NCBI GenBank assembly: GCA_029721515.1
Contig: CM056554.1
Coordinates: 23,041,988 to 23,105,987, forward strand
From: Synanceia verrucosa
Lineage: Eukaryota > Chordata > Actinopteri > Perciformes > Synanceiidae
Direction: 5' to 3'
DNA length: 64,000 bases
Of the stretch, positions 21,010 to 33,210 are shown one piece after another. The notes below the pieces were generated by a model. It was not told the origin of the DNA. It worked only from the letters and a program-made list of their open reading frames with translations, and did not search any database. Made by a program: the position numbers and the translations under genes. The stretch's first letter is position 1; the number at the start of each line of letters is the position of its first letter.

Positions 21010-22545
21010 TCACTGATTGAGTGTGCCTCGACACACAATCTCATTTTGCCATGAAGCGGTTCCTTGTGGTGACTGAAAGAAAGCTATCAGGTCATTCCGA
21101 ACAGCCAAGGCAGCTCTGGTGGAACGGGCCCTAGACATTTGTGTGGGATCCACAGGTTCGGTGAGGTTTGAGTCGTTGGCCACCACTTTTCTCCACTCAC
21201 CAGGCTGCACCAATCCAGAACTGTCACTGTCCACAAAGTTCGGTGGGATGTATCTGCTGTCTGGGGCGTTCATCTCATCGGTGTAGGTGAGGTAGTTGTG
21301 TAGGACCACACAGGCTTTGACAACGTCCACAGCCTTTTCAGGCTGGAACTCTATTGGTCTCCCAAGAATCCTCCACCGTGCAGCCATGATGCCAAATGTG
21401 TTTTCAATTACCCGCCTGGCCCTGGAGTGGCAGTAGCTGTAGACCTGCTTGTCCATGCTCATGCCTACGCCTGTATAGGAAAGCACAATATTAACTAATT
21501 AATAACTATTCCCAATCATTGAAACCCTGCCCAAAAAAAAAAAAACACAAAACACGTTATGTCTAATACTGCTACATACCTGGAAAGGGACGCATCATGT
21601 TGCAGTGCAGAGGAAAGGCAGCATCAGCAACAATGACATGAGGGATCTGGACTGTGGTCCCTGGAAGTGTAGCTGGTGGGGGCAGATTGAGTTGGTGGTC
21701 GAGCAGCATTGATCCAAACTTGCTCTCTTTGAAAATGCCACCATCGCTCTCTCTTCCATATCCTCCCACGTCAACCATTGTGAAATGGTATGTGTAAAGC
21801 GCATAAATTCAAATGCATGATGTTAATGTGATTACTGTGGATTTGTACACAGGTATAACATGGACTCAGATCAAACAAGCGTTTTAAATTATTTAGCTTG
21901 TGGGATTACCTGGCATCACATGTTGCCATCAGCACAATCGAGTGAGTCCCTTGTAGTAGTCGCTTCCTGCATGTGGCGGTGCTTTTATGGTAACATGTTT
22001 ACCATCGAGGCTTCCAACGCAGTTTGGGAAGTTCCATAGCCGCCAGTAATCTGCTGCCATGGCTTCCCATTGGCTAGTTGAAGCAAAAACTCTGGCTGCA
22101 GGGCTGTCCACAATGCTTGGCAGACCTCGGACAAAATGCTGGAAACAGTGCTCGACGCCAGTTTGTAGCTAGCCGCCACAGCTTGCTGGCTTCCACCCGA
22201 AGCTAAAATTCTCAGCGTCACCGCCAGTCTCTGGGCAACATCAACAGGCATGCTATGCGTTGTCTGGTGCACTATTAAAGGCTGAATATGGCGAAGAGGA
22301 TCGTCAAATCTGCCCGTTGACATCCGAAAGTAACAAAAGTGCATTTCTTTGTCCAGGTTCCTTAGTGGTTGAACAAGTGTGTTGAATTCACCCATTCTCA
22401 GCCTCGACTGGTTCAGTGGTCGGACAGACCACCTCCGCAAACGTCTTCTGCTTCGCCTGCACTTCAATATTTGTAGTAAAGGCATTTCTTTTTCAATTTC
22501 AATGAGCTCCAGCTCCAGAAACACCCGCTCCATCTCAGTTGCCAT
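21010..22545 (-). pseudogene. HARBI1-type Harbinger transposase, three exons, decayed
   Basis: Exon 1 (22545-21910) starts MATEMERVFLELELIEIEKE. It carries an HTH-like segment (VDVAQRLAVTLRILASGGSQ) and the first catalytic block WNFPNCVGSLDGKHVTIKAP. A frameshift occurs near 22090 and another near the GSDYY site; the exon ends at a donor CCAG/GTAATC. Exon 2 (about 21793-21580) encodes TMVDVGGYGRESDGGIF and IPHVIVADAAFPL with the second Asp, and ends at a donor AG/GTATGT. Exon 3 starts at 21470 after CTATACAG and encodes RARRVIENTFGIMAARWRIL with the Glu. The DDE triad is present but exon 1 is out of frame, so it is a recent pseudogene. Exon 2 lacks a good AG acceptor. Confidence 0.85.
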
Positions 22546-22570
22546 TGTTTACTGTCTGACCGGAAGAAAA

Positions 22571-22831
22571 CCAAGGAATCCGATAGGAGCCCCTCGAAAC
22601 CACGCAAAGACACAGCCACACCCCCTAGCGACTTGGCGGTGAATTGCAGAGCAACGCGTTCCCTCGACACAGAACTTCGAATGCTAAACGACTGCGTAAA
22701 CCAGGCTTTATGATCCGGGATTTAATATGTAGCCGCAAGCTGACGGCACGGATAGGCCGGCCCTTTCAGAATAAAAGCAAAAAAGCATAAAAATGCTGGC
22801 ACGGTTACTGGCGGTGTTGACTATCTTGTTT
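22571..22831. other. Flank of the Harbinger element; no gene
   Basis: Moderately GC-rich, then AT-rich. The words CCCTTTCAGAATAAAAGC near 22760 resemble the sequence at 22-40. Nothing else recognised. Confidence 0.35.
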
Positions 22832-22849
22832 CCGGTTTGTTTATTTATT

Positions 22850-25800
22850 TTTTTATTTATTTTTTAACACATGTCTTTATGTAATTTTTCACATTAAAAA
22901 ATAGTTATGAAGCGTTCATGTAGACAGTCATCAAAAGTCACACAAAATATTTACACTTAAACATCCCCACTAGAATAGGCAGCATACAACATTCAACCTT
23001 TGCTTTCATCCCCAGGTGCATCAAACGTTCACATCACTTCACATTTACAAAGCATCTTCTATATCACCATATTTGACAAAATCAAAAAATCTTTCCCAAA
23101 TGTCTTTAAATTCAGAGGTTTTCTTTCTGATAGTATATGTGAGTCTTTCTAAAGCCAGACTTGATGTTAAATTATTCAGCCACATGCCGAGGGTAGGAGC
23201 ATTAACATTTTTCCAGCACAGGGCGATTGAACGTCTAGCCTGTAGTAGACAGAGAGTCACCATTCTTTTTTCATTAATAGGCAGAGAGCAATTAGCAGGA
23301 TAGATACCCAAAACACACAATTTAGCATTTAAGGGAATCAAGTTAGAGGTCAATTGTGAGATATATTGTGTCACCAGCCTCCAAAATCTTTGAATACCCT
23401 CACATTCCTATATGCAATGGTATAGTGTGCCTTGATACTCACTACACTTAAAGCAAAGGTCAATAATACTAGAGTTGAATCTGCTCAATAATACAGGAGT
23501 AGTGTACAGTCTCATTATCCACTTGTAATGTAACAAGCGTAATCGGGCGTTAATGGTCTGAGATTGGGCTAATCTAATCTGCAAGTATTTAAAGAAGTGT
23601 TTGTTTGGAATATCAAATTTAGTTTTCAGATCATCAAAAGACAACAAGGTATTGTCTTCATATAAATCCAAAAGCTTGGTTATACCATTCTTTAACCACT
23701 TCTTAAACCCCAAATCACTCTTGGCTGGGCTAAAATGTTCATTGCCCCAAATCAGTGAAAAACCAGACAATGTTGGTAGATTTTCTAGATATTTATGTAC
23801 TTCATACCAGACCCCAATAGTGTTTTTTTTACAAAGGGATTGGTTGTTTTTTTCAACAGTTTTTTTAAGGGGGCAGAGTACAAAAGGTTGTACAGTGTCA
23901 ATTCCCCCGAGGAAAGAAGTTCAATTTGTAGCCAAGGCAAATCTATTCCATCCGAAAACCAAAACATGGAGGCTCTCAGCTGGGCTGCCCAGTAATACCA
24001 CCGAATGTTAGGCAGTTGTAGTCCACCCCTGTCATATGGCATATATAGAAGGGACAACCTAAGTCTTGGTTTTCTATTATTCCAGATAAAATTCAAAAAC
24101 AGCTTCCTAACTTTTGAAAAGAAAGAGGGCGGAGGAGCTAGTGGGATTGATTGGAACAAATATAGAAGCTTAGGTAAAATTGTCATTTTAATTACACTTA
24201 TCCTGCCCAGTAGGGAGAGAGGTCATCCACCTTGTAATGTATTTGGACAATGACGCTAATATAGGTTCATAGTTTGCTGAGCTGATGTCACTTATCTTAG
24301 GGGTTATTTCAATACCCAGATACTTAAAACCTCTGATAGCGTTTATAAAGGGGTGGGGTATGGTTGGTTTTCTTCTCTCACTCTCATTTAGAAGCATAAC
24401 TGAAGAATTCATTTTGTTCACCTTAAACCCGGAAAAGCTGCCAAATTCACCTAACAGCCCTAAGAGGGACGGTATTGATTTTCTCAGGTCTGAAAGAAAC
24501 ACTATAGTGTCATCTGCAAATAGCGTAATCCGATGTTCCAAGCCCCCTGTGTTAATACCACAAATAGTTGGATGCATTCTTATTGCTCGAGCCAGTGGCT
24601 CCATTGCAATTACAAAAAGTAAGGGAGAGAGCAGTGAGCCTTGTCTTGTGCCACGGGATAATTTGAATGGATGGGATGTCATGTAGTTTGTACAAACTTC
24701 TGCGGTAGAATCAGCAAACAGAATGTCAACCCATTTACAGAAGTAGTCTCCAAATCCAAGACGTCGAAGCACATCCATTAAATATGGCCATTTGACTCTG
24801 TCGAATGCCTTTTCGGTGTTGAGTGATAGAATGCCGGTGTCGAAGACCCTCCATTAGCATGTACTATATTAAGCACTCTTCTCACATTATGAAAACCCTG
24901 ACGATTCTTCACAAAACCATTTTGGTCAGCATGTATAATGGATGGCAGGACACTTTCAAGTCTCGTGGATAGGGCTTTTGCTATAAATTTTGCATCAGAG
25001 TTCATAAGTGAGATTGGTCTGTAAGACCTGCATTCGGTTGGCAATTTGCCTGGCTTCAGAATGAGTGTGATTAGAGCATTACAAAGGGACGGAGGGAGGT
25101 GGCCGCATTCAAGAGCTTCTGCATACATTTCTATTAAAGGATCTATTAGTTTGTTTTTAAATAGTTTATATATATATCAAGAGGCAGCCCATCTGGTCCT
25201 GCAGCTTTTCCACTTTTCAAATTGCAAATGGCATTACTGATATCTGTAGCGTTTAACTGTTTATCTAGCCAAAGCTTAGTCTCTTCTGACATAGTGGGAA
25301 ATACTAGCCCATCTAGGAAAGTGTTCTGGTCTGTGGATTCAGTTGGGTATTCCGATTGATAAAGCATACTGTAAAATGACACAAATGTTTTATTAATTTC
25401 CAATGGGTCAGTTGTAATAATACCTTTTTCATTTCTAATTGCTTTATAGCTTTTTCCGAATTAAGTTTTTTGATTTGCCAGGCAAGCAACCTACTGGGTC
25501 TTTCCCCGTGTTCATAAAAAGTCTGATTGAGTCTTAATAAACTATCTTCAGCTTTTTGTGTGGAGAGTACCTCATACTCGGCCTTAAGGGCCAGCAGTTT
25601 TTGTTTAGTTGCAGCCGAATTATCAAATCTTACCGCTTCTCCATCACCCTAATTTCAGTGTCTATTTCGTTCATTTTTTGTTTAAATTTATTACATTTGG
25701 AACCAGTGAAACTTATCATCTGGCCTCGGATATGGGCTTTAAATGCCTCCCATCTAGTGGTCGCAGAAGTCTGATCTGTATTGGTAGTAAAATATAATAT

Positions 25801-26198
25801 AGATCTATATGTTCACCCACATATTTAATGAACTCGGAGCTCTGTAGCCACCTAGGGTGCAATCGCCATCTATTGACCCTTCTATGCAACTGGGAACTGC
25901 TGTAAAATAATGAAGTTTGAGCATGGTCTGATAGAACAGTGCTGTCATAATGACATCCCACTATATTGGGCAGCAGGGACCTGGAGATTAAGAAATAATC
26001 TATACGAGATTGGGTTTTATAAGATGACGAGAAGCATGAGAATTCTTTTTTTTCTGGGTTTTGTACTCTCCATGGATCACAGAGATTCAGTTCCTTTATA
26101 AAGCACTGAATCGTCTTTCTGCTGTGAGAGTGTGAAGAATCTACCCCTGAGGACCGATCAATTTTTGGGTCAAGAGTGCAAATGAAATCCCCTGCTAT
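22850..26198 (-). mobile_element. 5'-truncated L1/Tx1-type LINE insertion
   Basis: The 18 bases CCGGTTTGTTTATTTATT occur at 22832-22849 and again at 26199-26216, exactly bordering LINE sequence. This is a target-site duplication of typical length for L1 retrotransposition. The element's A-rich 3' end lies at the low-coordinate side (T-rich on the plus strand). Its 5' end stops inside the endonuclease domain, as in abortive reverse transcription. The insertion is 3349 bp. Confidence 0.9.
23408..26190 (-). pseudogene. L1/Tx1 ORF2 (endonuclease C-part, RT, C-terminus), broken
   Basis: From the 5' side on the minus strand: endonuclease end ICTLDPKIDRSS, RIDYFLISRSLLP and VLSDHAQTSLF; the linker; RT start KSGKAAGPDGLPLDIYINYL; LITLILKPGK with YRPISLMNSDAKFIAKAL; FKLSRGTRQGSLLSPLLFVI; and the catalytic box LFADDTIVFL near 24510. 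Then come FKYLGIEI, the C-terminal LPKLLYLFQSIPL, RGGLQLPNIRWYYWAAQL and the CFKC block. Reading needs several frame changes (near 25140, 24830, 24187 and 23780), so the copy is inactive. The RT-proximal frame of 196 residues is still open, which suggests moderate age. Confidence 0.88.
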
Positions 26199-26216
26199 CC
26201 GGTTTGTTTATTTATT

Positions 26217-27117
26217 GTATTTCTGCACTGATTAGCGGTAGAGTGGGGCTGCATTGCCGTCTTCACCCCCCAGCTGTTGAAGCTTTGAATATAATTTGTT
26301 TGGCGCTCGAAGATTTGAATGTCAAAAAGGAGATCGAAGGTCAGCCCTAAAACTAATCCAAAAGTCAACTGAGGTACTACAGGCCTAAATTTATAGAGGG
26401 GTAGACACCAGGCCCGGGTGTCACCCAGGATGTACTGATTACTCTGGCTGCTGGTCTAACTCAAAATGCACTATGCCACCAACCACAGGTGTTGCAACAC
26501 CCCCCCATGCAATACTTGATTGTTGCATTCATTACAGTCACTGTACTGTAGACACTAAAAGTAATGTGTTTAATGTCTTTCTGTTGCCCGTTTGTAACCT
26601 ATAAACCCAGATATAAATCTGTTGTAGCCGGTAGAAAAAAATAAAAAGAAATAGAATAGTGAACGTAGCAGTTATGTGCATTGGAGCTGTGAATGTGAAT
26701 AAAGTTGGACAACTTTATTTAGCACACTGTTGAGGACTCGTCGTTATTCAGGTGTGTAGCATGATGAATGCATATGAAGTCCACACCAATGAAAGGCACA
26801 TCTCTGGAACATCCCTGGGGGACAGGGCAGCTTTAAAGAGAAAGAGTTGGACAGACAAAAGTGAGTGATACATACTAATTGCATTATAACAGGAATAATG
26901 ACTAAAATATAGAAATAGTTAGACAACAGTCTATGGGCTGACATACATACTGGTTAAGACACTGCTGAATGGCCCTCCGATAATCCTCAAGAACAAATAT
27001 AGCAAGGCAATGAAAATGGATGATTATGAACTGGAGCAACTGAAAGCAGCGAGGACACTCAGGAGGAGAGGCGTGAGCAAAGAGCAAAGCAAGTCAAGCA
27101 ATTTAATCAAATCCACT
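26217..27117. other. No gene recognised
   Basis: The first part continues the DNA into which the L1 inserted. Around 26690-26750 the sequence AATAAAGTTGGACAACTTTATT contains a local palindrome. Frames are short. No transposon family is recognised. Confidence 0.35.
27112..27117. repeat. Candidate left target duplication TCCACT
   Basis: TCCACT directly outside the left arm is repeated at 38227-38232 directly outside the right arm, in direct orientation. Confidence 0.6.
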
Positions 27118-28108
27118 AGAGAGATATATGTATAACCTTGTGTCAAAATAAGATTTACGACTTAGTGATTTATGACCACCCCCCCATGTGACAGTCATGT
27201 GACAGACATGTAGACCCCCCCCGACATGTGACCTATGTGTGACCCCCTATGAAAGAACATATAATATTAATATGAGCTCATAACATTATTAGACACTTTG
27301 AATTAATTGCGGCATGGTCTCTGACCTTGTGGAACACACCTCTCTTATATTATTACAACTTAACCTCCCAGCCTGGACATTCCAGACCTATGTATGACCC
27401 CCTATGAAAGAACACATTACATTATTTGTAGTAATTATACATATTAATAGTAGTAGCCTGCGGATCAATGAAAAGCAAAGGGGGTGTGGATTACCACGTT
27501 TCTTTAAGAGTGGCGTTGTTGCATACATCATTGAGGAAAAAAACTCACCATGCCTTGATGCAGAACTAGCTCTGGACACTAAAATGGGAGAAGGTGCAGC
27601 TTAATATTTCAGAAAATAATCATCCATGAGGGTGGCTGGCGTTGTTGTAAGGTACCATACAAATATTGTTAACATTGTTGTGAAGCCCATGTTGGGCTTA
27701 AGACCTTTTCAAACTTGCCAACATAAATAGTTATAGAAGAACACAACTAGCACAAACTTCAGTACAGCAATACTACTGTATGATACAAACAAAAACAACA
27801 TAAATAGGCTTCATTTCCTGTTTCATACATATCAAAACATTAAGCAACAGGTAGTAAACAGGGCCCTAAACTGTTGCCCTGGCAACACTAGTGTGAACTC
27901 TATAGAATCATCAGATTGTTCCACAGATTGTTCCTGCCTCCTTTCATATGACAGTAGAATGTTTTGATGGGTCAGTCCACAGACAGCCTTGACAGACACA
28001 CATGGTCTTATGAGAGTAGAGAGACACATTGCTACTGAAGAGCAAAACGATCATAACCATCATTAGAGAAATACTGTACAATACTTGATATTATACTATA
28101 CTGATATC

Positions 28109-29368
28109 ATGGCAACAATGGTCCAATCAAACCAGGACTCCCACAAACTTAACGTTGAGCTGGCTTCAGAAAATGCTGCTCTGAAGGAGCAGCTGGCCAG
28201 CAAGGAGTTCGACTTTGAGATAGAAAAAAACAAAATCCTGAAGGCTCTCAGGTCAGAGAGAGCCATCAGGAAACAAGCTCAGGCTGACCTGAAGGCAAAG
28301 CTGAGGGATACAAAGGAGCAGGTAACTGCCAAGTCCAATCCTCAGAAGGAGGACTTCATCCTCCAGAAGAAACAGCTGCAGGACCTGCAAAAAAGTCTTC
28401 TGGAGTCACAAAAGAACAACAGCAAGCTGGCCTCAGAAGTCACCGACTTGAAAGAGCAGATGACCATCAGGGAGTCCAGCTGGCAGCAGGAAAAAGAGAG
28501 GATTGAGCAAGCTGCAGATGAAGAGACAGCCTTCAGGGTCAGGGTCCAGGCTGAACTGGAGACCCTGAAGAAGGAGCGAGAGGAGCTGATCAGCTCTCTG
28601 ATTGATGAGCAGAAAAAGACCACGGCCATCAAACAAGAGCTGAACCAGAGCGCTGCCCTCTGTGAAGAGCTGGACCGCAGGCTCAGAGAGACCAGGGAGC
28701 AGCTTGAAGCTCAGGAGGAGGTGGTCGTCAAGCTTCAGACTCTGCATGAAGACTTTGTCAGGGAGATGAGCCAGGTCATCCAGCAAAAGGATGACCACAT
28801 CGCAAAAACATCAAGCGAGAAGAAGGCTCTAGAGGCAGAACATCTGGAGATGAGAGCCAGGCTGGAGGAGATGGAGACAAAGCTCATCCAGAGTGAGGCA
28901 GAGTGGCAAACAAAAGTCACCGCTCTGGAAGATCAGCTGTCTGCTGAGGAGGGGAGCTCCAGCCTCCTCACACAAAACAACACTGAGCTCCAGGTTTGTG
29001 AGCTCAGCCTCCAGGAGCTCCAGCAGCCAGCTGTGACGCTAAGCAAGGCCGACATGAAGGCAAAGAAGGAGGCAGAGAAGAAGCTGGAAAAGGAGAGGAA
29101 GGAGAAGGAGAAGAGAGAGAAGAAAGAGAAGGAGAAACAAGAAAAGGAGGAAATGAAAAGAAAGAAGAAAGAAGAGGAGAAAGAAAGGAAAGAACAGGCG
29201 AAAAAGGAGAAGCAAGAAAAGGAACAATTGCTGAGACAGAAGAAAGAAGAGAAGGAGAGGGAGCAGAGAGAGAAGAAAGAGAATAAAAGAAGACAACAGG
29301 AGGAACTGAAGAGACAGAAGAAGGAAAAGCAGGCGATGGAGAAGGAGAGGAGGACGAGAGAGAAGTAA
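28109..29368 (+). CDS. Coiled-coil protein, E/K-rich tail (copy 1)
   Basis: I recognise no named family; it resembles trichohyalin- or golgin-like coiled coils only in composition. The open frame begins at 28085, but the ATG at 28109 (MATMVQSNQDSH) has G at +4 and is the likelier start, giving 419 residues. The first two-thirds are a regular heptad coiled coil (NAALKEQLASKEF, LQKSLLESQKNN, LDRRLRETREQLEAQEEVV). A short break with SSLLTQNNTELQ and AVTLSKADMKAK follows. The last ~110 residues are almost only E, K, R and Q, a charged single-helix-like tail. There is no signal peptide, membrane segment or zinc motif. The gene is intronless, which suggests a retrocopy or transposon passenger. Copy 2 differs at four residues. 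Confidence 0.75.
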   Translation: MATMVQSNQDSHKLNVELASENAALKEQLASKEFDFEIEKNKILKALRSERAIRKQAQADLKAKLRDTKEQVTAKSNPQKEDFILQKKQLQDLQKSLLESQKNNSKLASEVTDLKEQMTIRESSWQQEKERIEQAADEETAFRVRVQAELETLKKEREELISSLIDEQKKTTAIKQELNQSAALCEELDRRLRETREQLEAQEEVVVKLQTLHEDFVREMSQVIQQKDDHIAKTSSEKKALEAEHLEMRARLEEMETKLIQSEAEWQTKVTALEDQLSAEEGSSSLLTQNNTELQVCELSLQELQQPAVTLSKADMKAKKEAEKKLEKERKEKEKREKKEKEKQEKEEMKRKKKEEEKERKEQAKKEKQEKEQLLRQKKEEKEREQREKKENKRRQQEELKRQKKEKQAMEKERRTREK

Positions 29369-30091
29369 CTCTCTCCTTCATCACATCTCCCTTCTTACCC
29401 CCACCCCTCCCCTCCATCCCCCCTGTGCAACATGGTGGAAGAGTGATTCTCCTCATGTCTGCATGGGTTTCCTCTGCACACTGCAGCTTCCTCCACAGTT
29501 GCCCTGTAGCCTGACAGAAAGAACCAGCTGGTTTTCTTTGTGATAAAGAAACCTCTGGAAGGCTGCAGGGCTGAAGACACTAAAGGAGGCTGCAGGTTCT
29601 CTCAGTGTCACAGTGATTCTCCCCGTGTCTACTATGTGTGTGTTTCATTTGATTAAATAGAGTCAACTGAAATGAACTTTTATTTGTCAGTGTTATATGT
29701 AAGAAAGTAGGATGAGTAGAAAAAAATGTGTCAAAATAAGTAAATAGATAGACAACACTGTCTTAAAACATATGTGTATAAACGCTTTGCAGATATATTT
29801 TTATTGTCATTGTATTCAAGTGAATACAATGAAATTAGGACCACTGCATCAACTCGGTGCTATTGAATTTACAAAGAAAAAACAGTAGTATTAAAACATA
29901 AATAGTTAAAAAAAAAAACAAAAAAAAACTATATTGTCTGATATTTACAATTATTACAGTGAAGATCCACAGCTTTTGCACAGAAAAATCATTGCACAGT
30001 TATTTAAGTTTGCTTGAGTTAAAGATTATTGCACATATACAGTTATTGCATGTGTTAGTTATACATATTTTTCCCCATCATCCTTAAGTGA
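29369..30091 (+). other. 3' flank of the coiled-coil gene
   Basis: Pyrimidine-rich, then AT-rich sequence. The TATTGTCATTGTATTCAAG motif near 29803, followed by its near complement, resembles the hairpin tail of fish L2 elements. No further gene. Mirrored at 35253-35976. Confidence 0.5.
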
Positions 30092-30612
30092 TGTGATTAT
30101 TGTGTTATTACCTCCTTATGTTTTCACCAGGGTTTCTTTATTTGTATGTTGGTTTGTTGTTTTGCAAAATAACTCAAAAAGTTATGGACGGATTTTGACG
30201 AAATTTTCAGGATTGGTCAAAAGTGGCCTATCTTAAAACTGATTAATTTTTGGTGGTGATCGGACCCAATTCAAGGTGATCAAGGTCAAATGAAAGGTCA
30301 CGCCATAGTAATGTATGGGAGATTTTGCATATTTCTCAACGTCCCAGTGTGTACAATTTTCAGCCAATCGTCACCTAATTTGGTTTATAAACTAAAACAG
30401 GAATCCAGAAGTCATGATTCAGTTTGGTCAAGGTCACCAAGGTCAAATAAGCATTTTTAACCATAACTTCATTTTGGAAGGAGCTAGAGCAATGTCTCAA
30501 AATATCTGGAATTCTCAAATTGTACTTGTAAAGTTTTACTTAGGTCATATGCTCTCTCCGAATGCTGCCTTGGCGGAGGTCTGCACTCTCTGAGTGCTTT
30601 TCTAGTTTTAAA
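30092..30612. repeat. Interspersed repeat ending TGCTTTTCTAGTT
   Basis: Contains ATTACCTCCTTATGTTTTCA, AAAGTTATGGACGGATTTTG, TGATCGGACCC, and near the end GAGGTCTGCACTCTC with TGCTTTTCTAGTT. I recognise this as a widespread animal interspersed repeat but cannot assign its class safely. The mirrored copy lies at about 34735-35255. Confidence 0.6.
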
Positions 30613-31109
30613 TAAATTCAGACAAATTTTCTATAGCAATGAGTAACTAATAATGAAGATAAGACTTGACTTTTATTTAAAGGTTCGATCAGTAACTGCA
30701 GTAACTGCTGTAAAATTCTTCGATAGGATGTCGAATGGGTGTAGATGTGTTTCTGCACATGTGCAGTACAAATCGAGTTTCCGGTATGGATCGGGTAGTG
30801 ACACCACAGGGATACCAGCTCCATTCTCTGCTCAGGTAAACATTACTCCATCATACACACCTTTACATAGTAAATAGCTAGTTTGTGCAATACATCTGTA
30901 CATTTTTTGGTGATATTCTCAGAACTTATCCTGTTGTAAATCCAGTCTCATATTCATATATCATATTTATGCTTATTTTTTGTATTTACATTCTAAGATT
31001 TCCATACTTATTTTTACACCTATCTCATATTTTTATACTTATTATTGTGTTCTGAAAAGGGAGAAGCTTTACAATTTCATTGTACAATTGTATAATGACA
31101 ATATTCTAT

Positions 31110-32755
31110 GGTTTGAACTCTTGATCTGTCCACCACTTTGGTTCAGACTGAAATATCTCAACAACTATCAGATGGATTGCTCTGAAGTTTTGCACAGACA
31201 TTCATTGTCCCCAGAGGATAACTCATCTAGACATGGCATCTCCCAACTTCTACTCCAGCACCACCAGCAGGATTCATTTTTTTCATTTATCCAGGGAAAT
31301 GTCCCCACACATTTTGTACAGATTTTTTTCCAGAGGTTGAATCATATTGACTACTGACTGATGCACGCTCCATTCCTTCACTTTTCGTCCCATACCACGG
31401 TGAGGTTCTCGCTTGTGGTTTTACATCACACTTCTCAACAACTATTGGATGGATTGCCATGAAATTTGGTCCCCAAATTATGTCCCCTTCAGTATGAGTT
31501 GTCATTTTCTTTGGAGATCCCTTAACTCTTAATTTAGCACCATCATCAGGTCAAAATTGGTTCATGACCCATGCCGCTAGCATGGTTTTTTCTTTGCTTT
31601 CACATTTTTATTTTTGGTGCGTCTGTGTTTACTTTGGGGTCCAACCAATTCAGCCATTTTCCCATCATGTATAGCCCACAGTTTGTGCCTTACAGTGAAA
31701 ACTATTTCACACAGCCTCCAACTGTCAGCATCCAACGTCTATCTCTAAATTAATATAAATAGTAATGGAGAGTTTATGACACGGCGAAGCCACTCGAGGA
31801 ACTGCAGCCTCCGCCTTGTGTCCCACCACGGATGGAAAAGGAATTAGCAAGAATTAGCAAGAAATACTCCTTTTCCATTACCCAAGCAGACAACCGACTC
31901 CGAGAGGGATTGTGGTTTGACTCGAGGGAGGGAGGGAGGGAGAAAAAACAGTCTTTATTGGACCAAAGGATTGCTGACGGACTGACCACATACAGCTTGG
32001 CCTAAAGGCAACAATCTTAGTCTGCTCAAAGGCAGTTTCAGAGAAAGATTTGCATCATATTTGAATGGAAATATGGGGGTATGAATAAAATGTTTAAAAT
32101 ATGAGTTGAAATATTCGTCATTAATTATTAACTTATACAAATAGACATTTAGGGCCCGCAAAGTGAAATGCATGAGGGTTTGCCCACAGCAGGGTATTAA
32201 TTTCCCTCCTGTTATTATTGTGGAAGTTGCCTCCTGGTGGAAAGTGTAGCTGGAGGTAATTTAAATACCACCAAGAGGAAGGTCCCCTTTTTAGCAAAAA
32301 ATCATGCTTTAAAGTTTTATGTTGGCTAAATGATCCTGAACATATTCCAGTCTTGTCTTTTTTGCTACTGCTCAATGATTTCTTTGAGAAGTTGGGCATT
32401 TAAAGAACAGCTGAAATAACATAAGACGGAAAAGTTTAAAGTAGCTGAGTCCACCTAAAGGTGCGTCACAGCCGACGTCTTCCCACAGTTGATGTACGTT
32501 ATGTAACTGTGGCTTGTGGTCAGGGGAGTTACAGGTTGCTCTGGAGCTGCATTGGCCAGCTGAAGCAGTGTAAGTAGTCATGTAACAGTGACCTATGAAT
32601 CAAGAATGTCGTTCTGACCTGAAGGCCACAGACCTTTAACAACTGGGGTTACTTGAAATGAAGAAATGCACGAGTGTAACAGGAAGTTAAGTGGCTGGAT
32701 TTCATTAAAATCTAGATGTCAGCTGCAGGTCTTTAAGTCTTTAAATGTTACTGTT
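31110..32755. other. Spacer, first part: diverged repeats, no gene
   Basis: The motif CTCAACAACTAT followed by GGATTGC occurs near 31157 and 31434, about 280 bp apart, so part of this is an old tandem or interspersed fish repeat. A GGGA-rich run is at 31924-31943. Open frames here are short and unsupported. Confidence 0.45.
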
Positions 32756-32995
32756 AATGTTTACTGTATGTCCAGGTTTCAGAGTTTGCACGTTTGAGAT
32801 TTCTCCAGCTTCCTCCCACCATCCAAAGACACGCATGGGAAAGGTCAACTGGCTGATTTAAATTGCCTGTAGGTGTGAATGGTTGTCAGGGTGGACCCTG
32901 CCTTTCACCCTGTGACGGCTGGAATAGGCTCCACCCCCCCAAACCTACGTAGGCTAAGCAGTTGACAATGAATGAATGAATGAATGAATGAAAAC
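32756..32995 (+). mobile_element. Diverged tRNA-derived SINE, 3' part
   Basis: Plus-strand blocks TTCCTCCCACCATCCAAAGA, GATTTAAATTG, GTGTGAATGGTTGTC, CCTGTGACGGCTGGAATAGG and CTCCACCCCCCC follow the order of the SINE at 55359 in the opposite orientation. It ends in an (ATGA)n tail at about 32967-32993. The tRNA-like head is absent. Confidence 0.7.
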
Positions 32996-33210
32996 TTACT
33001 TTTTCTGTGATAGAAAACCTAAAATCTAAATCTTGAAGTTGATGGTGCCCTGCATGTTATTGTGAGGTCAAATGTTTGCATTTCAATTTGTCAAGTTAAT
33101 TTCTAAAGCACTTTTCACCGAGGTGGTTAAAAAAAGTGCCGTACAGGGTACAATATAATCATACATACATGTAAAAATAAAAACAGTGATGTTATAACAT
33201 TAACAAAATA

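Larger units (their letters stand above)
19740..22570. mobile_element. Two-gene Harbinger (PIF) transposon, decayed
   Basis: A MADF/Myb-like protein gene on the plus strand and a HARBI1-type transposase gene on the minus strand converge between 20767 and 21010. This two-gene layout is diagnostic of PIF/Harbinger elements. Both genes carry disabling changes. Facing poly(A) signals lie at 20914 and 20953. I could not identify the terminal inverted repeats or the 3-bp target duplication, so the outer limits are approximate. Confidence 0.8.
27118..31109 (+). repeat. Left 4-kb inverted arm
   Basis: Pairs base for base with 38226 down to 34241, with a cumulative length difference of only about 6 bp. 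Inner pairing stops after AATATTCTAT. The arm contains a C-rich tract near 27175-27220, the coiled-coil gene, a 3' untranslated region, and an interspersed repeat ending TGCTTTTCTAGTT near 30607. Confidence 0.95.

Noticed and set aside
29004..29456. Serine/proline-rich frame antisense to the coiled-coil gene (mirror at 35889-36341)
   Set aside because: Explained by the complement of GAG/AAG codons; no independent features.
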